A stretch of DNA of 64,000 bases, taken from the NCBI GenBank assembly GCA_009829735.1, contig CM020619.1, positions 13,197,777-13,261,776 of the forward strand. The letters are read 5' to 3'. This DNA is from Pyropia yezoensis (taxonomy: Eukaryota > Rhodophyta > Bangiophyceae > Bangiales > Bangiaceae). Below are positions 10,660 to 19,986 of this stretch, piece by piece (position 1 is the first letter of the stretch; each line of letters begins with the position of its first letter). Both the position numbers and the translations under genes were made by a program. Under the pieces are notes generated by a model. It was not told where the DNA came from. It saw nothing but the letters and a program-made list of their open reading frames with translations, and made no database searches.

Positions 10660-11427
10660 GTACCGACTGTACGTAACGCTCTTCGGATCTTTGTAGACAT
10701 TGTTCGCCAGAGCTGACGTCTCGCGTTTGGTGCATAACGGAACGAGCTGGGCGGTCACATAGTTGTTCTATTGTGTGGGCGCGTGAATTAGTGTCTTCCG
10801 ATTGCGTCATGGTGGGGGGGGAAACCATAAAGAGAGGGCGACGGGCGGGGGAGGGGGGCGAATTGAATTTCGATATCTCAGATCCCCGACCACCGGCTGA
10901 CACCGACGCGGATCGAACCGGAGGGGAGGGGATTTGGGCGGCGGCGCGAGATGATGTTGAATTGGACGGTGACGGGGGTGTCCGGGGATGGGTGCTCTCA
11001 TCCGTCGGCCGCACGTTCAGCCACAGGCAGGTCCGGTCAGTCGCTTCCCTCGGCGCCCCCCGGGTCTGACGAGAGCCGTAGGTCCACGCGGCACGAGCGT
11101 TGTCGTGTGCTGGTGACAGGCCATTTGGAGGCACCGCGCGGTGAGCTCGCAGCATGGCAATGCCGTCTGTGGCGGTGGGTTTGAGGTACACGACTGCCCC
11201 CCCTCCCCCCCCACCAAGACGTCCAGGATGACATTTTTCCCAAACGGTGCGCGTAATGCATTGCAAACGGACGGGGCCTGCCGGAAGCACCAAAAGGCTG
11301 GGTGCCCGCGTCCCAACACGCCGCCCCACATGCACCGTGGCGAGCAGGCAGTGCCGAGGGTGGGTTCAATTGCAGTGTTGTTATTGTCCCGCAGCACGGT
11401 GGCGGTCACTCTCCCAATACGTGCCGT

Positions 11428-11469
<42 letters not shown>

Positions 11470-12104
11470 CGCTCGCTCGCCATGGTTGGGCGGGCCGCAC
11501 GGATGCTGGCGTGTCAGTCGGCTCAAATGCCGCAGTGCATGCGGTGCACTCCGTCCCGCACCCACCGTCGTGCTATTGGCGGCTGCCATGAGCACAGCGT
11601 CTGTGCGCGGTCTGCAATTGGGCCGCCAACCCCATCACCACCACCGCCGCCGCCACACCACCACCGCCAGCCCCACCACCGCCACCGCGAGCCCCTCCAC
11701 CACCACCGCCGCCGCGCCACAGGACACTCTCACGGCAGCCACCGTCGGCCACGGGTGCCTCGGCGATGAGAAGGATCTTTCATTTCCGGGGCGGTGAGCT
11801 AAGGCCACGCGACAGCCCACAGGGGCACGTGGCGGTGCGAGCATCCTCCGCTCTGCCCCCTGCCCGAGAGGTAGCGTCGGTTTGGGGGTGGCGGGGGGCG
11901 GGCGGCGGGGGGGAGAGGAGGGGGGCGGGGGGGGCGGGCGGGGGGGGGGGGTGGCGGGGGGGGGGGGTGGCGGGGGGGGGGGGGGGGGGGTTGGGAGGAC
12001 CTGGACCGCCGGCATCCTGACGGCCCGTGTAGCCCATCGCCAGCGTCTACAGCACGCGTACGGCAGCGAGTGAGGACCCCGGCCCGGATGGTGCCTTGCC
12101 AGAC
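10660..12104. other. non-coding region upstream of the Fanzor gene
   Basis: No supported gene. It holds low-complexity tracts: a G homopolymer at 11429-11469 (41 bases), a CCACCACCG-type microsatellite around 11635-11715, and mixed G runs at 11885-11993. Long open frames here are low-complexity and occur in several frames on both strands, so I do not call them. Confidence 0.6.
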
Positions 12105-12114
12105 CATAAATAGG
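12105..12114 (+). promoter_or_regulatory. TATA-like box of the Fanzor gene
   Basis: CATAAATAGG stands out as an AT-rich island in a GC-rich stretch, about 155 bases upstream of ATG 12269. A transcript starting about 25-35 bases downstream would begin near 12135-12145. That makes 12269 the natural first start codon and excludes the longer open frame upstream. Confidence 0.5.
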
Positions 12115-12268
12115 GCGGTAGGTGGTGCCCCGTGGTTCCCCATCTTTGCCGACCCCATCAGCCACCGTCGACAATCCCACCCACCCACCCTCCTCACAGT
12201 CGTTCCCACACACACAACCCGCTCTTCCGCCTCCACCCCCCCCATCCCCCCCCCGCCCCGGATTCACG

Positions 12269-15200
12269 ATGAACGATGATGACGACGGCAGCGACCAAGA
12301 CATTGGCGTCGACGGGCTGGACGGCGACACCACCTCAGACGAGGAGTGGGACCCGGCACAAGAGCAGGCGTACGTTCAGGACGCACGCAACGTGGTGACG
12401 CTCAAGCGGGCGGTGCTCGCCGCCAACCTGAGCCGCCTGCAGGGCGTGTCTGCACCCCACGGGGGCGACGCGGCCTCGTCGGCCGACTGGTCTGCCGCCG
12501 TCGCGCAGTTGCAGCAGGCGGCCAAGGATGAGGAGGCGGCGGGCCCCCTCGACGGCGCCGGCGAGGACCTCGTCGCGGCCATCACAGGCGCGGCAGAGGC
12601 GGTCAGCGTGTACTGTGGTGGTCGGGCGGCGCCAAGCGAGGCCGAGGTGGAGCTCGCCGCACGCGCCAAGACGGCCGCTGGGCTGATTGGCGTCGCCGCC
12701 GCGGGCTTGCCCCGGCGCGAGGCTGCCACTGACGCACCGCCCGCCCGCAAGGGGCGGACGCAAAAGTGTAGGGGATGTGGCGAGCCCGGGCACAAGGTCA
12801 CCTCTTGCAAGGCCCCGGCTGGTGCAGGGCCGGTGGCCGCTGCCGTCGCCGCTGCCGCTGCCGCCGCCGTCCCGGCGGCGGCGGCGGCGGCCGCTTCCAA
12901 GTGTCGCGACTGCCTGGGAGGGGGCCACAGCAGCGGGGACGCCGCCTGCCCGGTGCAGCGGCACTGTGGGGGCGTGTCAGCGGCCTACGACCGCGGTGTC
13001 AACCCCGACTGCAAGGACCCGCTTCAGAGCACTGGACGGCAGATGCGGGCGTGTACCGTGCCGGTGGGCGTCCTCGCGGGGGCGGTGTTTGGGGACGACA
13101 AGGACGACGCCGACACGCGCGCGGCGGTGGAGACGGCGCTGCAAGCAGAGCTGGAGGACCTCTCTGGGGCGGCTACCAAGCTCCGCTTCCTCATGCTCCG
13201 CGTCCTCGACGTGGCATTGCGCCGCCTGGTGTCGACCGTCGCGGACGCTGCCACCGACGACGCCGACTGGACGGGGGCCGTGCCCGCAAACTGGGCGCCC
13301 GTCTGGCTGTGGTTGGCCTACGCCTGCGGCTGCGAGGGTGTGTCTGGCAGTCCCCTGCAGGCGGGCACCGTGTGTGCGGGCTGTGGCAAGGGGCGGGCCA
13401 ACAAGCGGATGGCGCGCGCCCGCTCTGTGGTGACAACGAGCCACCCGCTGCTGGCAGAGGCGCTCTCGTACGCCCTGACGCAGGTGATGGCCGTGACGGC
13501 AGCTGCGTGCGACCGGTATCTTCCGGCGAGCAACAACACGGCACGATGGGAGCCCGTCGCCACCATCGTGGCCACCCACGCCGGGCGGTGTGTGGACGCG
13601 GCGTGTCGCAAGCTGGGCGCCAAGGCGGCCAAGGACGCGCTGGCCACCCCCCCCGCTGCCACGGCTGCTCCAGCGGGCGGCTCTGCCTGGGACACGGAGC
13701 GGCGGCTGACGCGGTGGGCGGCCGCGCGCTTCCGCGCGGGGACCGCGGACAAGGCAACGCCGAGCCGGCGGGGCCTCGACGGCGTCCCCCAGCACCTAGT
13801 CCAGGCGCTGGCGCAACGGGTGGCCGTCATGCGGGCGGCCATGCCACCCTCTGTGGCGGGCCTCTTTCCAGCAACGCCTGTGAAGAAGCGCCGCTGGTGG
13901 GCGTACGTGCCGTTTCTCCTCCACGTCCTGAATGTGGGTGTGGGGAGCCCGTACGCCCTCATCCCTGGCGCCCGAGCGGTGCTCCACGGTCACGGCACGC
14001 TGGTGCCGGACAAGATGCTCGCCCTGTTGCGGGCAGTTTCGGCCGCCACTGGCGTAGGGGTGCGTGGCCACCCCAGTCTTCGGGCATGGCCAGAGCTGCG
14101 AACCGGCGGTGCAGCGGTGCTGGCTGCCATGGCTGGTGTCGGTGGCCGCGCCAACCGGGCCGCCTCCCAGCTGTCTACCGACGGCGTGGCGGTAACGTTT
14201 TTTCTGTCTCGACCCGACACGGCCGCAGAGGCCGAGGCGCGGGCGGTGGCCTGGGCCAAGAAGCTGGACGGCGGTGGACGTGCGCGGGACCGCGGCGGCA
14301 AAGGCTTTGCGTCCCGGGCGGGGGTACTGACACAGCTCGAGCGGGCTGGCCTGCCGTTGGCGCGCGTCCGGTGGCTCCAGATGGTCGGTGGAGACCCGGG
14401 ACGGTCTGCCGTGCTGTCGGCAGCACCGGGTGAGCGCGTGGCGACGGCAGACCTCCCAGCCCGCCCCGCTGTAGCCGCGATGCGCGCCGCGTGGTCCCGC
14501 CACATGGGCTTGGACGCGCTCAACCGGGCGGCCGTGGCGCTCCTGCGTGGGGCGGGCGTCCAAGACGGGGTGGCGGCAGCCGCAACCGTGCCCGACGGCC
14601 ACCCACCGGCGGGGTCCAGGAAGCGGGCGGCGGCGGGCGCCCCGGCTGCAGGGGCGGGGACAGGGGGGAGCCGTTCCAAGCGACAAGCGCGGCGGTCGTC
14701 ACCCGAGGGCAGCGACGATGATGCGGCGGCGGTGGCCCCGGCGGAGGCGGGTGCGACGACGCCCCCCGAGGCAAAGACCTACCAGACGGCGAGCCCCGGC
14801 GGTGGCCACGGGCGCGTGCGGCGTGGGCCGCAGGCGTCCATCCGACGGGCCCGCCGCACCCAGCTCGCCACCTCGGTGCGGCGTGTGCTGCGTCGTACGC
14901 GCCTGTCCCGGTGGACTGTGCCCCGTCACGAGGCGGAAAAGGTGGCAAGGTGGCTGGTGGACCCCACTGCCGCGGCGGGCGACAGTGCCAGCGGCACCAC
15001 CCCAGACGCGCCGCTGCTGGACCGGGTGGACGCGCTGCCCCGGCGCAAGGGGTGTCGTCGACTGGCACCCGTCCCCGGCCTTCGCTACAGCCTGAGTGCC
15101 GCCCACTTTCGGGAGGCCAGCGGCGGTAACTTTTTGGCCCGTGCGTGGAAGCAGTGGCGGGCACGCAATGGTACTGGAGCGGGACCGGTGGCGGCGGCGG

Positions 15201-16513
15201 TGGCGGGACTTGTGGCGGCGGCGGGTGACGGAGGCGGCGTCGCTGGCCACCTACCACCCGTCGACCTGGCAGCAGCACACGGCACGATGCGTACCGGCGA
15301 CGACGGCAAGCACCTGCAGGCAACGCTCGAGTGGGCCGCCCGTCGGGACACGGTCGCGTACGGCCAGCGATTTGGCGCGCAAGCCACGCGACACCTGCGG
15401 GCGGCGCGTGTGCGCAAGGCCATCCAACGCGGCCGCTTTGCTGCCTCGGTGGCGCGGGACATGACCGGCGGCCTCCTTCGCCAGGTCCGTGGCGGCGGCG
15501 CGGTCGTCGTGGCCATGGGCACCGCGCGCGTGCGCGGGGGGGACGCCTGGCTCCGCCGCCACCTCCGACGGCTGTGCTGGTTTGTCGACCAGGACGAGTT
15601 CAACACGAGCAAGGCGTGTTCCGAGTGTCACGACAAGATGGTGCTCATCTACTCGACGGGCAACTCCCCCCCCAAGATTCCAAGAGAGCTGTATGGGCCG
15701 CCGGCCGGCCCTCTGCCGTCGACACGGCGTGTGCGGATGGCGGCTGGGTCGCGTCGGGGGCGGCCAAATCGGGCCCTCCCCTCTGCTACCCACGTGACGC
15801 GCCGAGGGCCAGACCCCGACGCCTACCGGGCGGCCGTCCGAGCCACTGCCCGTGCTGCTGCTGTGGCGCGGCGCGCGGCCGCGCTGGCCGCCTGTGCCGT
15901 CGAGGACCGCGCCGTCTATGTCTATGCCGACCAGGGGCGGCTGAGCGAGTGGGCGGCCAAGGGCTGCTACACGTGCTCTCTCGCGGCCCCACAAGGCCCC
16001 GGTCATCCAGCGCCACACCCGCCCGTCATTCGCAATCGGGACGACGTTGCGGCCCGCAACATGGCGTGGGTGGCCGCTCGTCGTCTAACGGGTACGGACG
16101 TGTGGCCTTTCAAGCGCCCGTTTGGTATGAGGTGGGCCTGGACGACCAAGCGTCCTCCAAGTGGTGTTCCCGTCCCGCCTGTACGTCGCACCCGTGCGAC
16201 TACGCGGGTCGATGTATGGCCCGTACTGGCTGCAGTGGACACTGTCGGCGACGGTGGTGGTGGTGGTGGTGGTGGTGGTGGCGGTGGCGGTGGTGGTGGC
16301 GGTGGCGGTGGCGGTGGCGGTGGCGGTGGCGGTGCCGGTGCCGGTAGGGGGGTTGTCGACGGCGACGCGACGGCGGCGTCCTGTACGACGCGACGCGGTG
16401 CTTCTGGTGGGGAACGGGTGGCGGCGGCCGGCAGTGCCATGGACGGGGTACGTCGGGCGGAGACGGGGGCGACAGACGCGCCCCGTGGTCTGGTGGACAC
16501 TGCAAGACGCTAA
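12269..16513 (+). CDS. Fanzor (eukaryotic TnpB-like RuvC nuclease) with N-terminal zinc knuckles
   Basis: One uninterrupted 1414-residue frame. The start at ATG 12269 is chosen because a TATA-like box lies at 12105 and the protein there begins with an acidic MNDDDDGSDQD segment. A CCHC zinc knuckle (CRGCGEPGHKVTSC) is at about residues 166-179, and a second, looser one (CRDC...H...C) at about 211-226. The C-terminal half carries the Fanzor signature: STDGVAVTFF, then a RuvC-I aspartate in GGDPG (D709), the RuvC-II glutamate in DQDEFNTSKACSECH (E1110), a zinc finger formed by C1117/C1120 with C1233/C1236, and RuvC-III in NRDDVAARN (D1258). All three catalytic acids are present, so it looks functional. 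Fanzors are RNA-guided DNA endonucleases carried by eukaryotic transposons and some large viruses. The last 110 residues hold a Gly run coded by a GGT/GGC microsatellite. Size is well above typical TnpB (about 400 aa), owing to N-terminal and linker insertions rich in Ala/Gly. Confidence 0.87.
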   Translation: MNDDDDGSDQDIGVDGLDGDTTSDEEWDPAQEQAYVQDARNVVTLKRAVLAANLSRLQGVSAPHGGDAASSADWSAAVAQLQQAAKDEEAAGPLDGAGEDLVAAITGAAEAVSVYCGGRAAPSEAEVELAARAKTAAGLIGVAAAGLPRREAATDAPPARKGRTQKCRGCGEPGHKVTSCKAPAGAGPVAAAVAAAAAAAVPAAAAAAASKCRDCLGGGHSSGDAACPVQRHCGGVSAAYDRGVNPDCKDPLQSTGRQMRACTVPVGVLAGAVFGDDKDDADTRAAVETALQAELEDLSGAATKLRFLMLRVLDVALRRLVSTVADAATDDADWTGAVPANWAPVWLWLAYACGCEGVSGSPLQAGTVCAGCGKGRANKRMARARSVVTTSHPLLAEALSYALTQVMAVTAAACDRYLPASNNTARWEPVATIVATHAGRCVDAACRKLGAKAAKDALATPPAATAAPAGGSAWDTERRLTRWAAARFRAGTADKATPSRRGLDGVPQHLVQALAQRVAVMRAAMPPSVAGLFPATPVKKRRWWAYVPFLLHVLNVGVGSPYALIPGARAVLHGHGTLVPDKMLALLRAVSAATGVGVRGHPSLRAWPELRTGGAAVLAAMAGVGGRANRAASQLSTDGVAVTFFLSRPDTAAEAEARAVAWAKKLDGGGRARDRGGKGFASRAGVLTQLERAGLPLARVRWLQMVGGDPGRSAVLSAAPGERVATADLPARPAVAAMRAAWSRHMGLDALNRAAVALLRGAGVQDGVAAAATVPDGHPPAGSRKRAAAGAPAAGAGTGGSRSKRQARRSSPEGSDDDAAAVAPAEAGATTPPEAKTYQTASPGGGHGRVRRGPQASIRRARRTQLATSVRRVLRRTRLSRWTVPRHEAEKVARWLVDPTAAAGDSASGTTPDAPLLDRVDALPRRKGCRRLAPVPGLRYSLSAAHFREASGGNFLARAWKQWRARNGTGAGPVAAAVAGLVAAAGDGGGVAGHLPPVDLAAAHGTMRTGDDGKHLQATLEWAARRDTVAYGQRFGAQATRHLRAARVRKAIQRGRFAASVARDMTGGLLRQVRGGGAVVVAMGTARVRGGDAWLRRHLRRLCWFVDQDEFNTSKACSECHDKMVLIYSTGNSPPKIPRELYGPPAGPLPSTRRVRMAAGSRRGRPNRALPSATHVTRRGPDPDAYRAAVRATARAAAVARRAAALAACAVEDRAVYVYADQGRLSEWAAKGCYTCSLAAPQGPGHPAPHPPVIRNRDDVAARNMAWVAARRLTGTDVWPFKRPFGMRWAWTTKRPPSGVPVPPVRRTRATTRVDVWPVLAAVDTVGDGGGGGGGGGGGGGGGGGGGGGGGGGGGAGAGRGVVDGDATAASCTTRRGASGGERVAAAGSAMDGVRRAETGATDAPRGLVDTARR

Positions 16514-17223
16514 GACAGCGCACATCTTGCCCGTGACCCGCACCTACCACGGGGTGCGTCAGCCGCCCCCTTTTTCGCCGACGAGCCAATTATGGGTAAT
16601 TGTCGGCCGTTCACTAGTAGGTTAGACGCCGGCTTTTCCCGGGGACCTTTCCCAGGATGAGTCGGATGTTTCCCGGAGGGGTTTAACCGATAGTTACTGT
16701 ACATTACCATACGTAACCTCGTCGGTGCACCCTTTGTTTCCCGCGCAAACTACCGAAACCCTTGTGCGGGTCTCTATCTGGGAAACCGCAACACGTGTGA
16801 CTTTCAGGTGGTCCTGCGCATCGCCTGCCCACAGGCCTCTCCTCGGCACCCCCCCCACCTCCCACTGCATGACTGGAGCTGATGGGGGGCATCTGCGTCG
16901 CCACAGCCACCCAAAGAGCCCCGCCCCCCCCTTGCGCCGTCGCCACGGCCTGGGCCGACCCCCTCTTTCGTGAACGCACGCTCCCTCCCCGTCTGCACAC
17001 CGCAAATGCGCGTCTCCTCCTTCCCATCTCGCAGAGCCGTGCATCCCCTCTCTTCCCCCACGCCATTTCCCTCCATCCCGCCCCCCCCCCCCCCCCCGCT
17101 CCAGGGACCCTCTTCCTTTCTCGAGCGACCGCTACGCATCCTTCTTTTCACCACCCCCCCCTCCCTCCCCGCCCCCCCCATCCCCTCTTCTTCCCCTCCT
17201 CACAGACCCCGCCCCGCCGCGCC
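16514..17223. other. 3' flank of the Fanzor gene, candidate guide-RNA/element-end region
   Basis: No gene seen. The first 200 bases are less GC-rich than the neighbours and contain CCCGGGG/CCCC-type short inverted segments around 16630-16685. TTTTTCGCCG at 16570-16579 also occurs at 10623-10632 on the left side. In TnpB and Fanzor loci the guide RNA is known to come from the non-coding 3' flank up to the element end, so this is where it would be expected. From 16830 the sequence becomes C/T-rich 5'-UTR-like sequence of the next gene. Confidence 0.35.
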
Positions 17224-18369
17224 ATGCGGGACTTTCGACCCGCGAGGCGTGGCCGGCGGCCACCCGCCGTTGCCGGCCGCCCGGTCGGCCGTGCCACTGC
17301 CGCCGCAACGGCCGACCGGGTGGACCTGCCGCTGCCACCGCCATACCCGGCGGCAGCGCCGGCGGTGGCGGCGGCGGCGGCGGCGGCGGCAAGCCGGCAT
17401 CCCCACTGGAGTCCCCATCGGGGGGGGGCGACGGCGGCCGCGGCCGCGCCACTCCCCGGCGCACCCCCTCGCACCCCCCCTACCGGCGACGTGGCCGCGG
17501 GCGGCAGGCCAACCCGCTCCCCTCCCAGCACCCCTCCCGCGGTGGCTGAGGTGCCGGCCGCGGCGGCGGCGGCGGCGGCGGCGGCGGCGTTGGCACGGGC
17601 GCCCGGCGGCAGCCGTGGCCACAGCCCCCACTGCAGCCCTTCCGTACCGGCGCAGGCGCTCCCCCCCCCCACCCCCCCCCCCTTTGACGCTCACCCCCCC
17701 CTCCCCACCCGCCCTGACGCTCACCCCCCCCTCCCCCCCCGCCCTGACGCTCACCCCCTCCATGCCGTCTGACTCGTCGGCGGCCGCCGACGCGGCGGCC
17801 GCCGCCGCCGCCGCCGCCCGGGGGCGCCTCGGCACCGCCCGCCGCCGCGGGGCGGTGTCCCCCGCCGCCGCCGACGCGGTGGGCGTGGCGGCCGCCGCGG
17901 CGGTGGCGGCCGCCGTCGCGGCAGCGGCGGACGCGCGTGTGACGGAGCGCCGCCACCTGGCAGCGGCGGTGGCGGAGAGCGCCGCCACCGCGGCGGCGGC
18001 GGCGGCGGCGGCCGAGGCGGCGGCGGCGGCGGCGCGCCCGTTTTTCCGTGTCCACCCGGCGTTGGAGCACCGGGCGGCGGGGGGGGCGGGGGGGGGGGTG
18101 CGCGGGGACCTTTCCCCCGACGCGGCCCTTCCGCTTGCCGGCGTCGTCCAAGAGGCAGAGGCGGCGGCGGCAGAGGCGACGGCGGCCACGGTGGCGACGG
18201 CGGCGGGCGAGGCGGCGTCAGCCGACGGCAGGGTCCACCGCCGCCAGTCGGCGGCGAGGCTCCACCTCCCCTGGGGTGCTGCAAAGGCGCGGCCACGCGC
18301 GGCCGTGGCGCCCCTGTGGGGCGGGGCGCCCCGGCAGGCCGCCGGCGGGGGCAAGGAGCCCCCGTCGGG

Positions 18370-18417
<48 letters not shown>

Positions 18418-19003
18418 ACCGGTCACTCCGCCCCGGCTGGGTGGCGCGCGCCGCCCCACCGACGGCGCCGACGCGGCGCTGGCTCGCGTACCGCAGGCGG
18501 GCTCCCCCGTGACTCCCCCGCCGTCGCCCCGCCCTCTTGTCGGCGGCGGCGGCGGCGGCGGTGACAGCGGCGGTGGGGGCGGCAGCGGCAGCCGCCGCGG
18601 CGGCCGCAAAGACAGTGACAGCGACTGGGCCCCCGCCGACGCCGACGCGGACAGCGACAGCGACGGCGACTGGCCCGGCGGCGGCGGCGTCGGCGGCGGA
18701 CGCCGCAAGCGGCGGCGGCGGCAGCCGGCGGCGCCAACCCCGCCGCCCAGCCGGGGACGTTGCCGCCCGCGGGCGGCGGGCGGCGGGCGGCGGCGGCCGA
18801 CTGCGAGGACGCTGGCGCCGTCCCTCACTGACGGCGGCGGCGGCGGCGGCGGCGGCCCGCCGCCGCGGCGGGCGTGGTGCCCGCAAGCAAAGGCGTTTGT
18901 CGCGGTGCGGCCCGCGGCAGTGGCCGGGGACGGAGGGGCAGGCCGGAGTGGGGGACCCACCGCCGGGGGGGGCACCCCCCCGGCGGCCCCGCCGCGGAGG
19001 TAG
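17224..19003 (+). CDS. low-complexity basic/acidic protein, putative nuclear (hypothetical)
   Basis: Two overlapping plus-strand frames make one plausible gene. ATG 17224 (MRDFRPARRGRRPPAV) runs to a stop at 17772. A second frame holds ATG 17762 (MPSDSSAAADAA) and runs to 19003. The junction lies in a repeat of C-rich units (about 17660-17760), so an intron, a repeat-length difference, or two separate genes are possible. The protein is dominated by Ala, Gly and Pro. Notable parts are an Asp/Ser-rich acidic block (DSDSDW, then DADSDSDGDW), a strong nuclear-localisation-like RRKRRRR directly after it, and a C-terminal RRAWCPQAKAFVAV segment that is not low complexity. No domain is recognised. 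The opposite strand is also open over most of this range because of codon bias, so the call is cautious. Confidence 0.4.
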
Positions 19004-19986
19004 CCGCCGCCCAACGTCCGACCCCCCCCCCCCACCCCCGGCCCGGCTCGTGTGTCTGTGTTTTCTTATTTTTCGCGCCGCGTTCTCTTTTTCCGCGTCT
19101 GCGCCCTGACCCTCCCCCCGCCCGTGTGGGGCGGAAAGCTCCCCCCTCCCCCTCCCCTTCCCCCGAGCGCTCCGGTCGCTTTTTTTTTTTTATTCTTCTC
19201 GCCTCTGGGTCATCACTGAGAGGAGAAAAAGGAGGGAGAAAGGGAAGGGGTGCGCGGCGCCAGCCCCGCGTGGCGGCAGCGGCACGGCCACAGCGGGAGG
19301 GGAGCACGTCCCCCCCCCCCCGGCTGGGCAGCCCCGCACGCGGTCGGGCGTTGCCGCGGGATGGCCCCGGCGGCGGCGCCGCCGCGTCGGCCCGAGCGGG
19401 AGGGGAGTCGGCGGAGCGCACGCGTGGGGGCTGGCCGCGGCGGGCCGCCGGACGCGGGGGGGGGGGGTGCAGCCCCCCCCCCTGGGCGCCCCCCACCAGC
19501 CAGGAGAGCCGGACCGTTTGAGGAGAGCGGACGCCTGCCGCGCGGCGGCGCTGCCCGACGGGGCGGTCCTGGCGGGGGGGGGGAGTCGGCACGCGGTCAC
19601 GGAAAGCAGGGGAGGACCTTGGACAGCGGGCAGCGGGGCGGCCACCGCCGCAGGGGACCCACCCCCACGCACGGTGCGCACACCAGGCCCGGGATCCACC
19701 CGTCGAGCACCGCGCCGACGGCGGGGCGCCCCCCCGCAGCTGCAGGCACCCCGACGCCGGCCGTGCTCCCCACCCTCCACCCCCCCCCCCCACGCCTGCC
19801 CCCCCCCCCCTTACCACGTTTGCAGCAAACCCGGCCCTGCGCCAGCCCCCACCAAGATTGCAGCCAACCCCCCCCCCGCTCCCCCGTCTGCCCCCCCAAC
19901 GCGCCCCCCCACCCCCCACCACCCCAGACGCGCGCGCCGCCGCCAGGCGCCTTGCCCCCACCCCCCCTCCCCCCGCCTCCCGATGA
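19004..19986. other. intergenic, C/G-rich, between convergent genes
   Basis: No supported gene. The sequence contains T and C homopolymers (for example 19180-19190 and 19311-19321) and serves as 3' flank for both the plus-strand gene to the left and the minus-strand GGT-like gene to the right. Open frames here are low complexity. Confidence 0.5.

Noticed and set aside
12122-12268. Longer N-terminus of the Fanzor protein
   Set aside because: It would start with GTG at about the position where transcription should begin after the TATA-like box, and codes for Pro/Ser-rich UTR-like sequence.
17200-19035. 611-codon minus-strand open frame
   Set aside because: Mostly Ala/Pro/Gly-rich mirror of the plus-strand gene; no domain, no better start.
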